64,000 bases of DNA from Lasiosphaeris hirsuta (lineage: Eukaryota > Ascomycota > Sordariomycetes > Sordariales > Lasiosphaeriaceae), in assembly GCA_030549175.1 (NCBI GenBank), contig JAUKUA010000004.1, forward strand, positions 2,170,001 to 2,234,000, read 5' to 3'. The notes beneath the pieces are model-generated. The model searched no databases. It was not told the origin of the DNA and was given only the letters and a program-made list of their open reading frames with translations. The position numbers and the translations under genes are program-made. This document shows positions 33,684-42,427 of this stretch, in pieces; positions within the stretch are counted from its first letter, which is position 1; every line of letters starts with the position of its first letter.

Positions 33684-34289
33684 ATGGAACCCCTTCCAAC
33701 CCTAGCCCCCTACCCAACCCGCCACCCTCAATCCTGCGCCTCCCTCTCCCTCCCCCTCCTCGCCTTCCTGCACACCACCCTCCCCGCGCCCCCGGCCCTG
33801 ACCTTCAGCATCGGCTCCGGCCACGGCCTCCTCGAGGCCCTCTTGCTGCACCACTACCCGGCCCGCGCCGGGACCGATCCCATAACACTCTACGGCATCG
33901 AGGTCGCCGCCGCCGCCGCCGCCGCCCCTGGACCCGTCAACCGCTTCCTGCCCGAGCCCCACGCGCTCGTGGTCCCCGGCACCTGGGCCGTCGCGCCAGA
34001 GGGGGTGCTGTGCCGGGCGGAGGGGCTGGTGTTTGTGTACCCTCGGCAGGCGGGGCTGGTTGGGCGGTATCTGAGGGGGGAGAGGGTGAGGGTTGTGGTG
34101 TGGGTTGGGCCGAGGTGTGATTTGGAGGAGATGACGACACCGTTGAGGGCGTGGGGGGAGGTGAAGGGCGAGGGCGAGGGGTTGGTGGAGGATGGGGAGG
34201 CGGTTTTGGTGTTTAGAAGAGTGCCCGTGCCAGAATCGAACTGGTATCTCGACGATGGAAAGTTCATGAAAGCAACAACCCCCGATTAA
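33684..34289 (+). CDS. Conserved-looking small protein, possible SAM-binding fold
   Basis: Single exon, 201 aa; the start ATG at 33684 has a perfect GCCACCATGG context. FSIGSGHGLLEALLLHHYP (about 36-55) resembles a glycine-rich methyltransferase motif I, and the preceding ARHP-like CASLSLPLLAFLHTTLP helix fits a Rossmann-type N-terminus. Hydrophobic strand-like segments (HALVVPGTWAV, GLVFVYPRQAG, VRVVVWVGPRCD) continue the alternation. The last ~28 residues (VPVPESNWYLDDGKFMKATT) do not look like a natural end and lie over a tRNA-like T-loop motif, so the true terminus could differ. Base use flips from C-rich (first half) to G-rich (second half) within the frame. No characterised homolog recognised; function unknown. 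Confidence 0.6.
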   Translation: MEPLPTLAPYPTRHPQSCASLSLPLLAFLHTTLPAPPALTFSIGSGHGLLEALLLHHYPARAGTDPITLYGIEVAAAAAAAPGPVNRFLPEPHALVVPGTWAVAPEGVLCRAEGLVFVYPRQAGLVGRYLRGERVRVVVWVGPRCDLEEMTTPLRAWGEVKGEGEGLVEDGEAVLVFRRVPVPESNWYLDDGKFMKATTPD

Positions 34290-34871
34290 TACTGGCATAT
34301 GTGCCACCCTGTAGGGTCGAACTCGCCGCGTGCTACCATTTCATTAACACACACTCAATTGATGGAAACTGGGTCCCACACACTAGCACACATACTACCA
34401 ATGGTGGAAATACCGCCGTCCTCGAGGGCCATTACAGTGGGCTGGCGCGGCGTTTATTCCCTGGACTGGAGTCCTCGGTGATATTCAACCAAGATATTGT
34501 CCGATATTCCTAATATCAACAAGAATACCACGATGACTTAAGTGGCGAGATTACAGCTAGCCGATGATAACAACGAGAGCACTTATGATCTGTGTAAGCA
34601 AAAGCTCAGAAGACACATGACGTTTCATCCGCCAACACTATTTTATTTCGATTTTGAATTGGACAATTAGTCTTTATTAGTAACTTCACACCTCTATTTC
34701 CAGTCTCTCCTAGCCTCTGATCAATTCTCGCCAATCCTGAACTGGCTCCCGCCCTGAATGGCCCCTCCCCCTTTCATTGAAGCTCCCTGCACATACCACC
34801 CATGGGCCTAGTCCACCAGCTTCAACAACTCTTCGCAACCGGCTTTAGATCGGCGTCTTGGACTTTCTCGC
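34290..34871. other. Intergenic between convergent genes
   Basis: No coding signal. Two tRNA T-loop-like motifs (near 34226 and 34310, minus sense) occur at its start but no complete cloverleaf could be folded. Confidence 0.5.
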
Positions 34872-35368
34872 TCACGTATAGGAATAGACAAAGGCGTAGA
34901 CTGTGGCACCGACTGCTAATACAAATGAACCGACCGCTGCCACGCCATAACCACCCATCATGGCGCTTGTGAAAGTTGCGAAACCGCTGTGCGCTGCAAC
35001 ATTCCCGATGCCTGCCTGGATGCCGGCAGCGACTGAACCTAAAGAGAAACATCAAGTGTTAGAATCTGTGTCTTCACCTCAACCTGATCCGCGATATCGA
35101 AGCACAAGCACACTCACCCGCGGCAATCCCTGACGAAGTGAAACCTATGCCTGCCAGAATTGCTGGTATGGCAGCCGCAACAAGGACGATGGCACATGCT
35201 GTTGCGGTGCGGGGGTTGTTCTTCGCGCTCTTCACCCCCTGGCGATGGTGTTAGCACCCTAAACATCGAAGACGAGAGAGCAAAGCGATGTGCCCATACC
35301 TTTCTAACATTGTTCCTAACGAATGCCCAGGACTTGGCTGCAGCGGCCTTAACGTATCGAGCAAACAT
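34872..35368 (-). CDS. Interferon-induced 6-16 (IFI6/ISG12-like) family protein
   Basis: Three exons: 35300..35368, 35118..35238, 34872..35038; introns 35239..35299 (61 nt, GTATGG..CAG) and 35039..35117 (79 nt, GTGAGT..TAG). Product about 118 aa. After a basic amphipathic start (MFARYVKAAAAKSWAFVRNN) come Gly/Ala-rich hydrophobic segments: ATACAIVLVAAAIPAILAGI, GFTSSGIAAGSVAAGIQAGI, GNVAAHSGFATFTSAMMGGY and GVAAVGSFVLAVGATVYAFV. The order P-AILAGIGFTSSGIAAGS-AA..QA.IGNV followed by a G-FA..SAMMGGYG block is the Ifi-6-16 domain of animal IFI6 and IFI27, small mitochondrial or nuclear-envelope membrane proteins tied to apoptosis and antiviral defence. Fungal members are uncharacterised. The proper frame ends YAFVYSYT; a longer ORF to 34822 is another frame. 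Confidence 0.75.
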
Positions 35369-36535
35369 TGTAGTTGTTTGTATTTCCTGGCCAAGTACCA
35401 GACTTGCAACAACCTGTGATGAGAAAGTTGAGCCGCAATAATCAAAGGGCTTAAAAAGTATGAGATGATCGAGGTGGTGATATGACCAGGAATGAGGGGT
35501 CTGCGAGCCCCGAGGCCCGTTGATATAGCGGGCCAGGCATCTTGTCGGCCTCAATGCATTTGGTGGCCAGTGTTTGGGTTTGCGTGGCCTATCCACCCGA
35601 TTTGTGTGACCATTGGCGTATTCTGTTTGGCATTGGCTGCCTCGTGATTGCTCTGGCAGTTGCCTTTTGTTTGCATCGGGAGCCTCAAGCAATCATTCAA
35701 CTCGGCTCCTGATTGGCGCTCTACATCTATAGCTGGCGTGGAGAAGCTAGACTGCCGGGCCCGGGCTCAAACCCGGCATCGGCCAAGCTGTCCCATCGGG
35801 TCGGCTTCTGAGGTGCAGACGCACTTCGTGCGTTGCTAAGCCTGTTGGATGCCCTGACTCCGAGACATGCCGTAGCAGCAGTTCGAGGGGTCCCGATCGA
35901 CGACGGGTGAAAGAAAGTGTCTGTGGGGAGCGTCCCCGACGCTGCTGTAACAATCCTGTGCCACCAACGCCCCGGTTCGTAATCCTGCGGGATTCTTGTA
36001 TCACACAAACATGGCTGGAATCCGGGGCGGCCCGAGTAGAGAAGGGGAAAAAAGATGACATTGCATGCCAAGTGCTTGATATAGGACCCGACAGATGTCT
36101 GACCGATACCTGACCAGTTGTAAGAGGTCTCGGCCGACCATCCCCCATTGGGTTGGAGATGCCTATTCAGACGCATTCACACCTGGCCGCAGCGCAGGAC
36201 CCCCTCATGGCACCAGATGGTCCAAAGCTTATTGGCCGTGGGCCGAGAACCTGAGGCCAACCTGGAAGCGGACTCGACCATTTCCCCACCTCGACCTGTT
36301 GGAGGCTGCCAGGCAAAGCTCGCTGGTGCAATGCAGTTGGTTGTGACAGCCTGTTGAACATTCTTCATGTGATTGTCGATCGTGGGACATAATATGCGAA
36401 CAAGTCGCCGCCCCATGGGAATGCCAGACCTGCCCGTTCGTCTGTTTGTCTGTTTTCTGGATGCTGTTACTCGTCGCATCTCGACCCTGACGCTTGCTGG
36501 CACCTAACCGCTGGTCCGTGCCCACAACTTCGACC
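35369..36535. other. Intergenic between divergent genes
   Basis: About 1.2 kb, no supported gene; contains the promoters of the IFI6-like gene and of the microprotein gene. Confidence 0.5.
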
Positions 36536-36685
36536 ATGAATCTCGACAGCTACACGCGCCTCAACCCCTACTCCGAGGACGAGAAGGAAGTCAAGGGGGA
36601 GCAACGCGACCACAGCGTGGTGCTCGCTCTCGCCATGCTTGTGGCATTCGGCGTCATTTTCGTTCTAGCGTGGAGCCGGTCATAG
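36536..36685 (+). CDS. 49-aa single-pass membrane microprotein
   Basis: The ATG at 36536 (context CGACCATGA) opens a 49-aa frame: an acidic/basic head (MNLDSYTRLNPYSEDEKEVK) and one C-terminal TM helix (VVLALAMLVAFGVIFVLAW) ending SRS. Amino-acid composition is protein-like and the topology is that of a tail-anchored protein. No introns and no recognised family. Short ORFs of this size do arise by chance, so transcript or conservation evidence is needed. Confidence 0.45.
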   Translation: MNLDSYTRLNPYSEDEKEVKGEQRDHSVVLALAMLVAFGVIFVLAWSRS

Positions 36686-37187
36686 GGCTGATGGGGTGGG
36701 TGACTTAGAGCAACGCTTTGTGTGTGGGACAAGTGAGCTAACCGACGTCTTGCAGAGAGGACACTAGGGCGCCGCCACGAAACCGGCGACGGGGGAAGAT
36801 AGAGATGGTTTCTGGATTAGGAGTATGGGAATTCTGGGACTAAGCACTCGTTGTGTTGCTTGCAATGTTATTTCGATACCCCAAGAGCGCAGGAAATAGC
36901 GATGAATAAGTAATGAATGAATGAATCTTGGAGATCGTGGCTGGATGAATTGCAACCATTCAGTTTGGGGTCCAATTGCACGGCCCTTCTGCGCTCGGAA
37001 AAGTAACTAATGGGAAGCGGGGTTGGCGGGGCCATTGGCGCTTCACCGCCCCCGGCACAATTCGGTGCTCCACTAAAGTTTTCTTGAGCATTCGGGCCAT
37101 CGTAGCCTGTCAAGAGTGAGCTCGGTCAAAATTCTGCGCCTGCGCTTCGAGAGATTTTCCCTCGAGAATTGCGCATCTACCGCAAAC
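36686..37187. other. Intergenic, promoter of the Esf1 gene
   Basis: No coding signal apart from in-frame codons just upstream of the Esf1 ATG. Confidence 0.5.
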
Positions 37188-39350
37188 ATGCCTAAACCAA
37201 GGTCCTCCAAGCGCGATGACGCGCCCGCCGGCCACATCACCGACCCGCGATTTGCGAGTTTCGAGACGGACCCCCGATACCAATTGCCGTCCAAGAAAGC
37301 GACCAAGACCAAGCTCGACAAGCGTTTTTCCAAGGTCCTCACCGACGCCAAGTTCACCGCCACCTCCAAAGTCGATCGCTACGGCCGAAAATTGAAGACA
37401 GACACGAAGAAGAAGGCGCTGCAGAGGCTGTACGAGGACGAGGACGACGACGAGGAAGACTCGGACGAAGAGAAGATCGCCGAGGTCGAGGATGACGCTG
37501 TTGTGCGCCGCGAGCTGGCGAATGCCGATGAGAGCTACGACCCCGCCCGGGGCGGCGGCTTCGGCTCTGAGTCCGAGCCTGACTCCGAGTCCGAAGAGGA
37601 GGAAGATGTCGACGAGGTCGAGGAGGACCGCCCCGGTATTCGCTTGCGCAGGGAGGAGCACGTTATCGAGACCGGCGAAGTCACCAACCGGCTTGCTATT
37701 GTCAATATCGATTGGGACCACATCAAGTCGGTTGATCTGATGGCCCTGTTCTCGAGCTTTGTTCCCGCCGGCGGGCGCATCCAGAAAGTCTCGGTTTACC
37801 CAAGCGAGTTCGGAAAGGAGCGCATGCAGCGGGAGGAGGTGGAAGGGCCGCCGAAGGAGATCTTCAAGGCTGGCGAGGACCAGGACTCTGACTCCGAGCC
37901 GGATAGCGAGGATGACGAGATCTTTTCCGACGAGGAAGGCTCGGATGTTGACTCGGACGAAGAGATCAAGAGGGAGCTGCTGCAAGAAGGCAACGACCAA
38001 GATTTCGACAGCGACAAGCTTCGGGCTTATCAACTCGATCGGCTGCGGTACTATTACGCGGTCGTGGTCTGCTCCGACAAGAACACGGCGCACAAGATTT
38101 ACGAAGCGACAGACGGCAGCGAGTACCTTTCATCCTCCAACTTCCTCGACCTGCGGTTCGTTCCGGACGAGGTGACCTTTGACGACGAGCCAAGAGACGA
38201 GTGCGACAGCGTTCCTTCTGGGTACAAGCCCCTCGATTTCGTAACGGATGCTCTGCAGCACTCCAAGGTGAAGCTCACATGGGACATGCACCCGGAAGAA
38301 GTGACGAGGAAGGAGTCCATCAACCAAGCCTTCACTGGTAGCCGAGCAGACATTGCCGATAACGATCTTCGCGCATATCTCGCCAGCGACAGCGAAAGTG
38401 ATGGCGAGGAGGAGGAGGAGGAGGAGGAGGACCTTGTTGAGGTGGTTGATGCCACCGTGGACAAGGTAGAAGGCGAGGCTGAGGAGCCCAAGCTTACCAA
38501 GAAGGAGCTTGCGCGGCGGAAGATGCGGGCAGCCCTGGGTCTGACCGATGAGCCCGCACCGAAGAAGGGCCCAAAGGCCACCGGGCCTGTCGGCGAGATG
38601 CAGATCACATTCACCTCTGCCCTTTCTGAGAAGGATCCGAAGAAGGAGGTAGAAGAGACGACAATCGAAAAGTACAAGCGCAAGGAGCGGGAGAAGAAGG
38701 AGAAGCGGAGAGCCCTGATGCTGGCGAAACGCGAGGGTGTTGACCCCGATGCCCCCGAGGTTGTCAAGGAGGCGGGAGAGCCTACCGATGATCTTGGCTT
38801 CGATGACCCGTTCTTCACCACCGAAACAGTCGCCCCGACAAAGGCTTCCATCAGGAAAGAGGAGAGGCTCAAGAAGCGGGCTGCTAAGGAAGCCGAGGAT
38901 GCACAAAGCGCTGTTGAGAAGCAACAGCTGGAGCTGCTCATGGCGGATGATGATGAAGACGATAATGTCGATCATTTCGACATGAAGGAGATTCTGCGGG
39001 CCGAGAAGCAAAAGAGCAAGAAGAAGAGCAAGAAGAACAAGAAGGAGGCGGGGGAGGACATTGGCCTGCAGCAGGACTTTGACATGAACGTCGAGGACTC
39101 CCGTTTCAAGGCTGTCTTTGAGAGCCACGAGTTTGCCATCGACCCTTCCAACCCGAAATTCAAGGCCACCCAAAGCATGAAGAAGCTGTTGGAGGAGGGA
39201 CGCAAGAAGCGCAAAGGCGGGCCGGATGATGTCGCCTCGCCCGACCAGAAGTGGGAGAGGCAGTCGAAAAAGTCAAAGGGCAATGAGACGGTGGAGCTGG
39301 ACAGTCTAATCAATGCTGTAAAGAGGAAGGCTGGTAAAGTTAGGAAATAG
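37188..39350 (+). CDS. esf1: Pre-rRNA-processing protein Esf1
   Basis: Single exon, 720 aa, start ATG at 37188 (CAAACATGCC); in-frame codons above it have no better ATG. The N-terminus MPKPRSSKR and DPRFASFETDPRY..PSKK are typical of Esf1. Long acidic runs (YEDEDDDEEDSDEEK; EEEEEEEDLVE), a central conserved part (VNIDWDHIKSVDLMALFSSF; YPSEFGKERMQREE; YYYAVVVCSDK) and the C-terminal NUC153 motif (EDSRFKAVFESHEFAIDPSN, about 636-655), then Lys-rich tails follow in family order. Esf1 acts in the nucleolus in early 18S rRNA processing and 40S assembly. Length fits the family. Gene intact. Confidence 0.95.
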   Translation: MPKPRSSKRDDAPAGHITDPRFASFETDPRYQLPSKKATKTKLDKRFSKVLTDAKFTATSKVDRYGRKLKTDTKKKALQRLYEDEDDDEEDSDEEKIAEVEDDAVVRRELANADESYDPARGGGFGSESEPDSESEEEEDVDEVEEDRPGIRLRREEHVIETGEVTNRLAIVNIDWDHIKSVDLMALFSSFVPAGGRIQKVSVYPSEFGKERMQREEVEGPPKEIFKAGEDQDSDSEPDSEDDEIFSDEEGSDVDSDEEIKRELLQEGNDQDFDSDKLRAYQLDRLRYYYAVVVCSDKNTAHKIYEATDGSEYLSSSNFLDLRFVPDEVTFDDEPRDECDSVPSGYKPLDFVTDALQHSKVKLTWDMHPEEVTRKESINQAFTGSRADIADNDLRAYLASDSESDGEEEEEEEEDLVEVVDATVDKVEGEAEEPKLTKKELARRKMRAALGLTDEPAPKKGPKATGPVGEMQITFTSALSEKDPKKEVEETTIEKYKRKEREKKEKRRALMLAKREGVDPDAPEVVKEAGEPTDDLGFDDPFFTTETVAPTKASIRKEERLKKRAAKEAEDAQSAVEKQQLELLMADDDEDDNVDHFDMKEILRAEKQKSKKKSKKNKKEAGEDIGLQQDFDMNVEDSRFKAVFESHEFAIDPSNPKFKATQSMKKLLEEGRKKRKGGPDDVASPDQKWERQSKKSKGNETVELDSLINAVKRKAGKVRK

Positions 39351-39782
39351 CGGGAGCGCTCTCGCTCTAATACTATCTGCCTGTCCACCTTCGGCCCGAT
39401 TCCATCTATATCGATCAACCAGGGGCAAGAAACTTCTGCGTTGCCAATAAGCTCAGCAATGTTAATACTAGGTATTGATAGCTTGTAAACTCATGCTGAG
39501 ACGAGTGGCCCGTGAAAACTTGGAGTTTGAAATGGTAACAAATAAAAATTCAAAGCTATCCAGCCCCTAATGTGGTAGTGATATGCGCGTGCGGCGTTTT
39601 CCCGAGCCTAAGCTTCATGATATATAGTCTCGCGTAAATTTCATCTCAAAAAAAAAAAAAAAAAATAAAAAAATAAAAAATAAAGTTCCTGTCCTTGCGC
39701 CGGCTATGAGCCTGTGGAATGCACGTGACGTGCATGAGCACCAGTTGGTCTTTTTTTTTTTTTTCGCACCGGGCTTCGATTC
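39351..39782. other. Intergenic between convergent genes; A/T-rich homopolymers
   Basis: Contains an A-rich tract interrupted by T at about 39648-39684 and a T14 run near 39750-39764, possibly poly-A signals or slippage tracts of the convergent Esf1 and glycosyltransferase genes. No gene. Confidence 0.6.
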
Positions 39783-40724
39783 CTATAGTTCGCCTCCCTT
39801 GTCGTTCTTCCAGCTGCCGGCATAGTGATGCTTGACCAGCTTAGGGTTGAGATTCGCCTTGTCCGTCATGTTGCCGTACTTGTTTGAGGATGCCGCAAAC
39901 GAGTATCCCGGCATAATCAAAACGTCGCCGACCAGTTTCGGCTTCAACAGGTTGTACACGGTATCACGGGGGATGGTCATGTTCTTCTCCAGGCTCTGGA
40001 AGATGCTGCGCGTCAGCCGCCTCGGGCCGGTGAAGTCGACAATGTCGCCGATCATGGGGCGGTCCAGCTGGGCGATGGTGACGTTGTGCTCCTTCACCTT
40101 GGCCTTCAGCCCGTTCATGATGTTCTCGACGACCTGCCAGATGTGCGGCGAGCGCGGCTTGGACATGATGGTCCAGCTCGTGAACTGCCGCAGCGGGTGG
40201 CTGCCCCACCCGACGTCGAACTCCCACCCCACCACCAGGCCAGCCTGCGCCTTGTGCTCGGTCGGGATCCAGTCGTCAATGGGTACCCCCTCGCACGAGA
40301 CGTCGAGGTCCGACCAGATGCCGCCCTCGTTCCAGAGGAGCAGGTAGCGCAGCATGTCGGCCTTGAGGATGGGCACCGTCAGGTAGAGGTAGTGCTCGAC
40401 GATGTCGGGGCGGTGCGCGAAGTTGGTCACGACGTAGACGTCGCCCGTCATGTCGTCCATGAACTCGTACTCGTAGTGCGGGTTCGCCTCGAGGCAGCTG
40501 GCGGTCCAGTTCTTCATCTTGGCGCTGAGCCCCTTGGGCCCGACCTTGTACCATATCTTCCTGGGTATGAGGGGCCCCGGCGGGGTCGCGAACGCGGACG
40601 GGAGCAGCGGCTCGTAATCTGGCCGGTCGCTGAGGCTCCATACGTGGTAGAGGATGCCGATGAAGCACAGGGTAGAGAGCGTGAACAGCCCCGCGGCTGA
40701 TTGGAGACGAGAGGAAAGCAACAT
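39783..40724 (-). CDS. OCH1-type GT32 glycosyltransferase (Golgi, type II membrane)
   Basis: Single exon, 313 aa. The start chosen is the ATG at 40722-40724 (MLLSSRLQSAAGLFTLSTLC...), placing a signal anchor at residues about 9-30; in-frame codons run upstream to 40898 and carry another ATG, but that extension is not recognisable protein. IPRKIWYKVG (53-62), Y.YEFMDDMTGDVYV, then LKADMLRYLLLWNEGGIWSD with the DxD triad DLD at 139-141, and WEFDVGWGSHPLRQF are the marks of the GT32/DXD-containing alpha-1,6-mannosyltransferase family. C-terminal KHHYAGSWKND matches the HHxxGSW motif. Acts in the Golgi on N- or glycolipid-linked sugars, acceptor unknown. Confidence 0.85.
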   Translation of the reverse strand: MLLSSRLQSAAGLFTLSTLCFIGILYHVWSLSDRPDYEPLLPSAFATPPGPLIPRKIWYKVGPKGLSAKMKNWTASCLEANPHYEYEFMDDMTGDVYVVTNFAHRPDIVEHYLYLTVPILKADMLRYLLLWNEGGIWSDLDVSCEGVPIDDWIPTEHKAQAGLVVGWEFDVGWGSHPLRQFTSWTIMSKPRSPHIWQVVENIMNGLKAKVKEHNVTIAQLDRPMIGDIVDFTGPRRLTRSIFQSLEKNMTIPRDTVYNLLKPKLVGDVLIMPGYSFAASSNKYGNMTDKANLNPKLVKHHYAGSWKNDKGGEL

Positions 40725-42427
40725 GATGGCAACATGCAAATGAGCGGCATATGAGAGTGCTATAAGAAAAACGACGCCGACATGGTGGGAGGAGACAGGG
40801 AAGAATTGAGGCCTGGCGATCCAAAAACACCACAGCGGGAGGAAAACGCGAAGGAAAGGAGGGGGGGGACCTACGGGGACAATCGAGTCGCGATGCAAGG
40901 AAGCACGCCACGGCGCGAGAGCTGAGCTGGGAAGGTCAGGGCTGGGTCAGGGTGTGTCTGGAAAGGGGTGCTGCATAAGCTGAGGCTTTGATTCTGGTAC
41001 CTAGTGAGGGCTTCGCCGCAAAGAGCCCCAAGTCTTGGGGCTAGTGGGCCTGTTCGCGTTAGAGCGCTCGTGAGAGAGCTCAGTGTGGTAGCACTTGGCG
41101 CAGGAGCGGCTGAGAGTGGCACCTTTTTGGGCGAGAAAGCAAGTCGTCCTGACCACGTTTCCATCCCGTTCGAGGAAGGAGAGGCCCGGCCAGAAAGCCG
41201 GAATGCAGGGGTAGGATGCAGGGTCGACCTTGCGGGCGGTCGCTTCTACAATCACAGGACCGGGAAAATATGAAAAGGGGTTCCTTCGCAACAATGCTCT
41301 GAAATGTGTTTGACAGTTGCGCGTGCAGCAATGTGTGATTTGGTCGTGACGGGCGTGTGGGAGTGGTAAGCTGCTTATCGCATGAGGAAGGTGGCTTGAA
41401 AATATCAAGAAGAAAAAAGAAGAAAAAAGTACGTCCGCAATGGCAAATAATGGGCTGACGGCTTCGGCTCTTGCTCCTTGAGTCCTCGACCGTATCTGGC
41501 CAAAGGTGGCCTGAATGCTCTGCACGGGTACCCCCTGGACCCCCCGCATGGAGCAGGGGAGCAAGCTCCTGGTCGCCAGCTTGACGGTCCCATAAATAAA
41601 TACCCTTCTCCCCCCCACACACTTACACCATTTCCCTTTCCTTTCTTCTTTGGCTTTAGATCTTCGAATATAGACATGATCGTTGCAGCAAGTCTCTCCA
41701 TTTCATATCACCACCTGATATCAATGATGAGCTGTGGGTCGTGAATTCCATAGCGTACCGGCCTCCATGGTGGTGCCCGATGCTGATTCAGCTGGCCCCC
41801 TTGAAATGTATCACAGGTCTAGCCTGAGATATCTGATGTTCAGAGTTAGGGTACATATGGATAGCGTAGTTGGTCATTGTATTTGTATTTGAATTGGTTC
41901 TGCGTGCATGGTCTTCACTGTAGGTGACTGGCACATAGCGGGCCGAGGGCCCGCTACAAGCCCACTAAACTGCTAGGAGATGCTCCACTCGAAGTCTTTG
42001 CCCAAAACATGCTCCTGAACGCTGTTGAAGGTCCTGCCTGCCCTTCCAACCTGTTACCAACTTCAAATTATAACCTTTGCCCTATGCGGCTACACCACCT
42101 TATACCCATATGCCGTTTCTTACGGCGGTATAAATGAATGATCAAATAATTGGTAAAAAGGTCCAAAGCTCTGTTGCAGAGTATGTAGTATCTTTAAATT
42201 CGGACTGCTGTGAAGCGCCGGGCGCATAACTCCGACACTTCTGAGTCAGAGAGGGGGGAAGAGAAGTGTGTTAAATCTGTTTTGACTAAGAGAGCAAGGC
42301 GCGTGAGCACCGAACATATCCAAAAGATAGTTCTCTGCTCCCGCTCTCTGCAGGAGCCAGAGCCCTCTACCACACCTCTGGGTGCGCCAGAGAGCCGCGC
42401 CACACACACCGCATTTATGTGACAATA
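40725..42427. other. Long intergenic region at the border of the accessory block
   Basis: No supported gene in about 1.7 kb. The first 300 bp is the glycosyltransferase promoter. From 42.4 kb onward every minus-strand protein-like signal is broken. Confidence 0.5.

Noticed and set aside
34215..34330. Two tRNA-like T-loop motifs (TTCGATTC and TTCGACCC, minus sense)
   Set aside because: No acceptor stem, D-arm or anticodon arm of the right spacing could be folded by eye for either motif; likely chance or a degenerate remnant. tRNAscan-SE would settle it.
34822..34871. Longer third exon of the IFI6-like gene ending at 34822
   Set aside because: That ORF is in another frame; the frame that carries the Ifi-6-16 motifs stops at 34872.
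37110..38093. Minus ORF of 327 aa across esf1, and other long frames over esf1
   Set aside because: Shadow frames of an acidic, codon-biased gene; Esf1 motifs are unambiguous on the other strand.
41001..41622. Two overlapping minus ORFs of 205 and 180 aa
   Set aside because: No domain, overlapping frames, in the promoter region of the glycosyltransferase.
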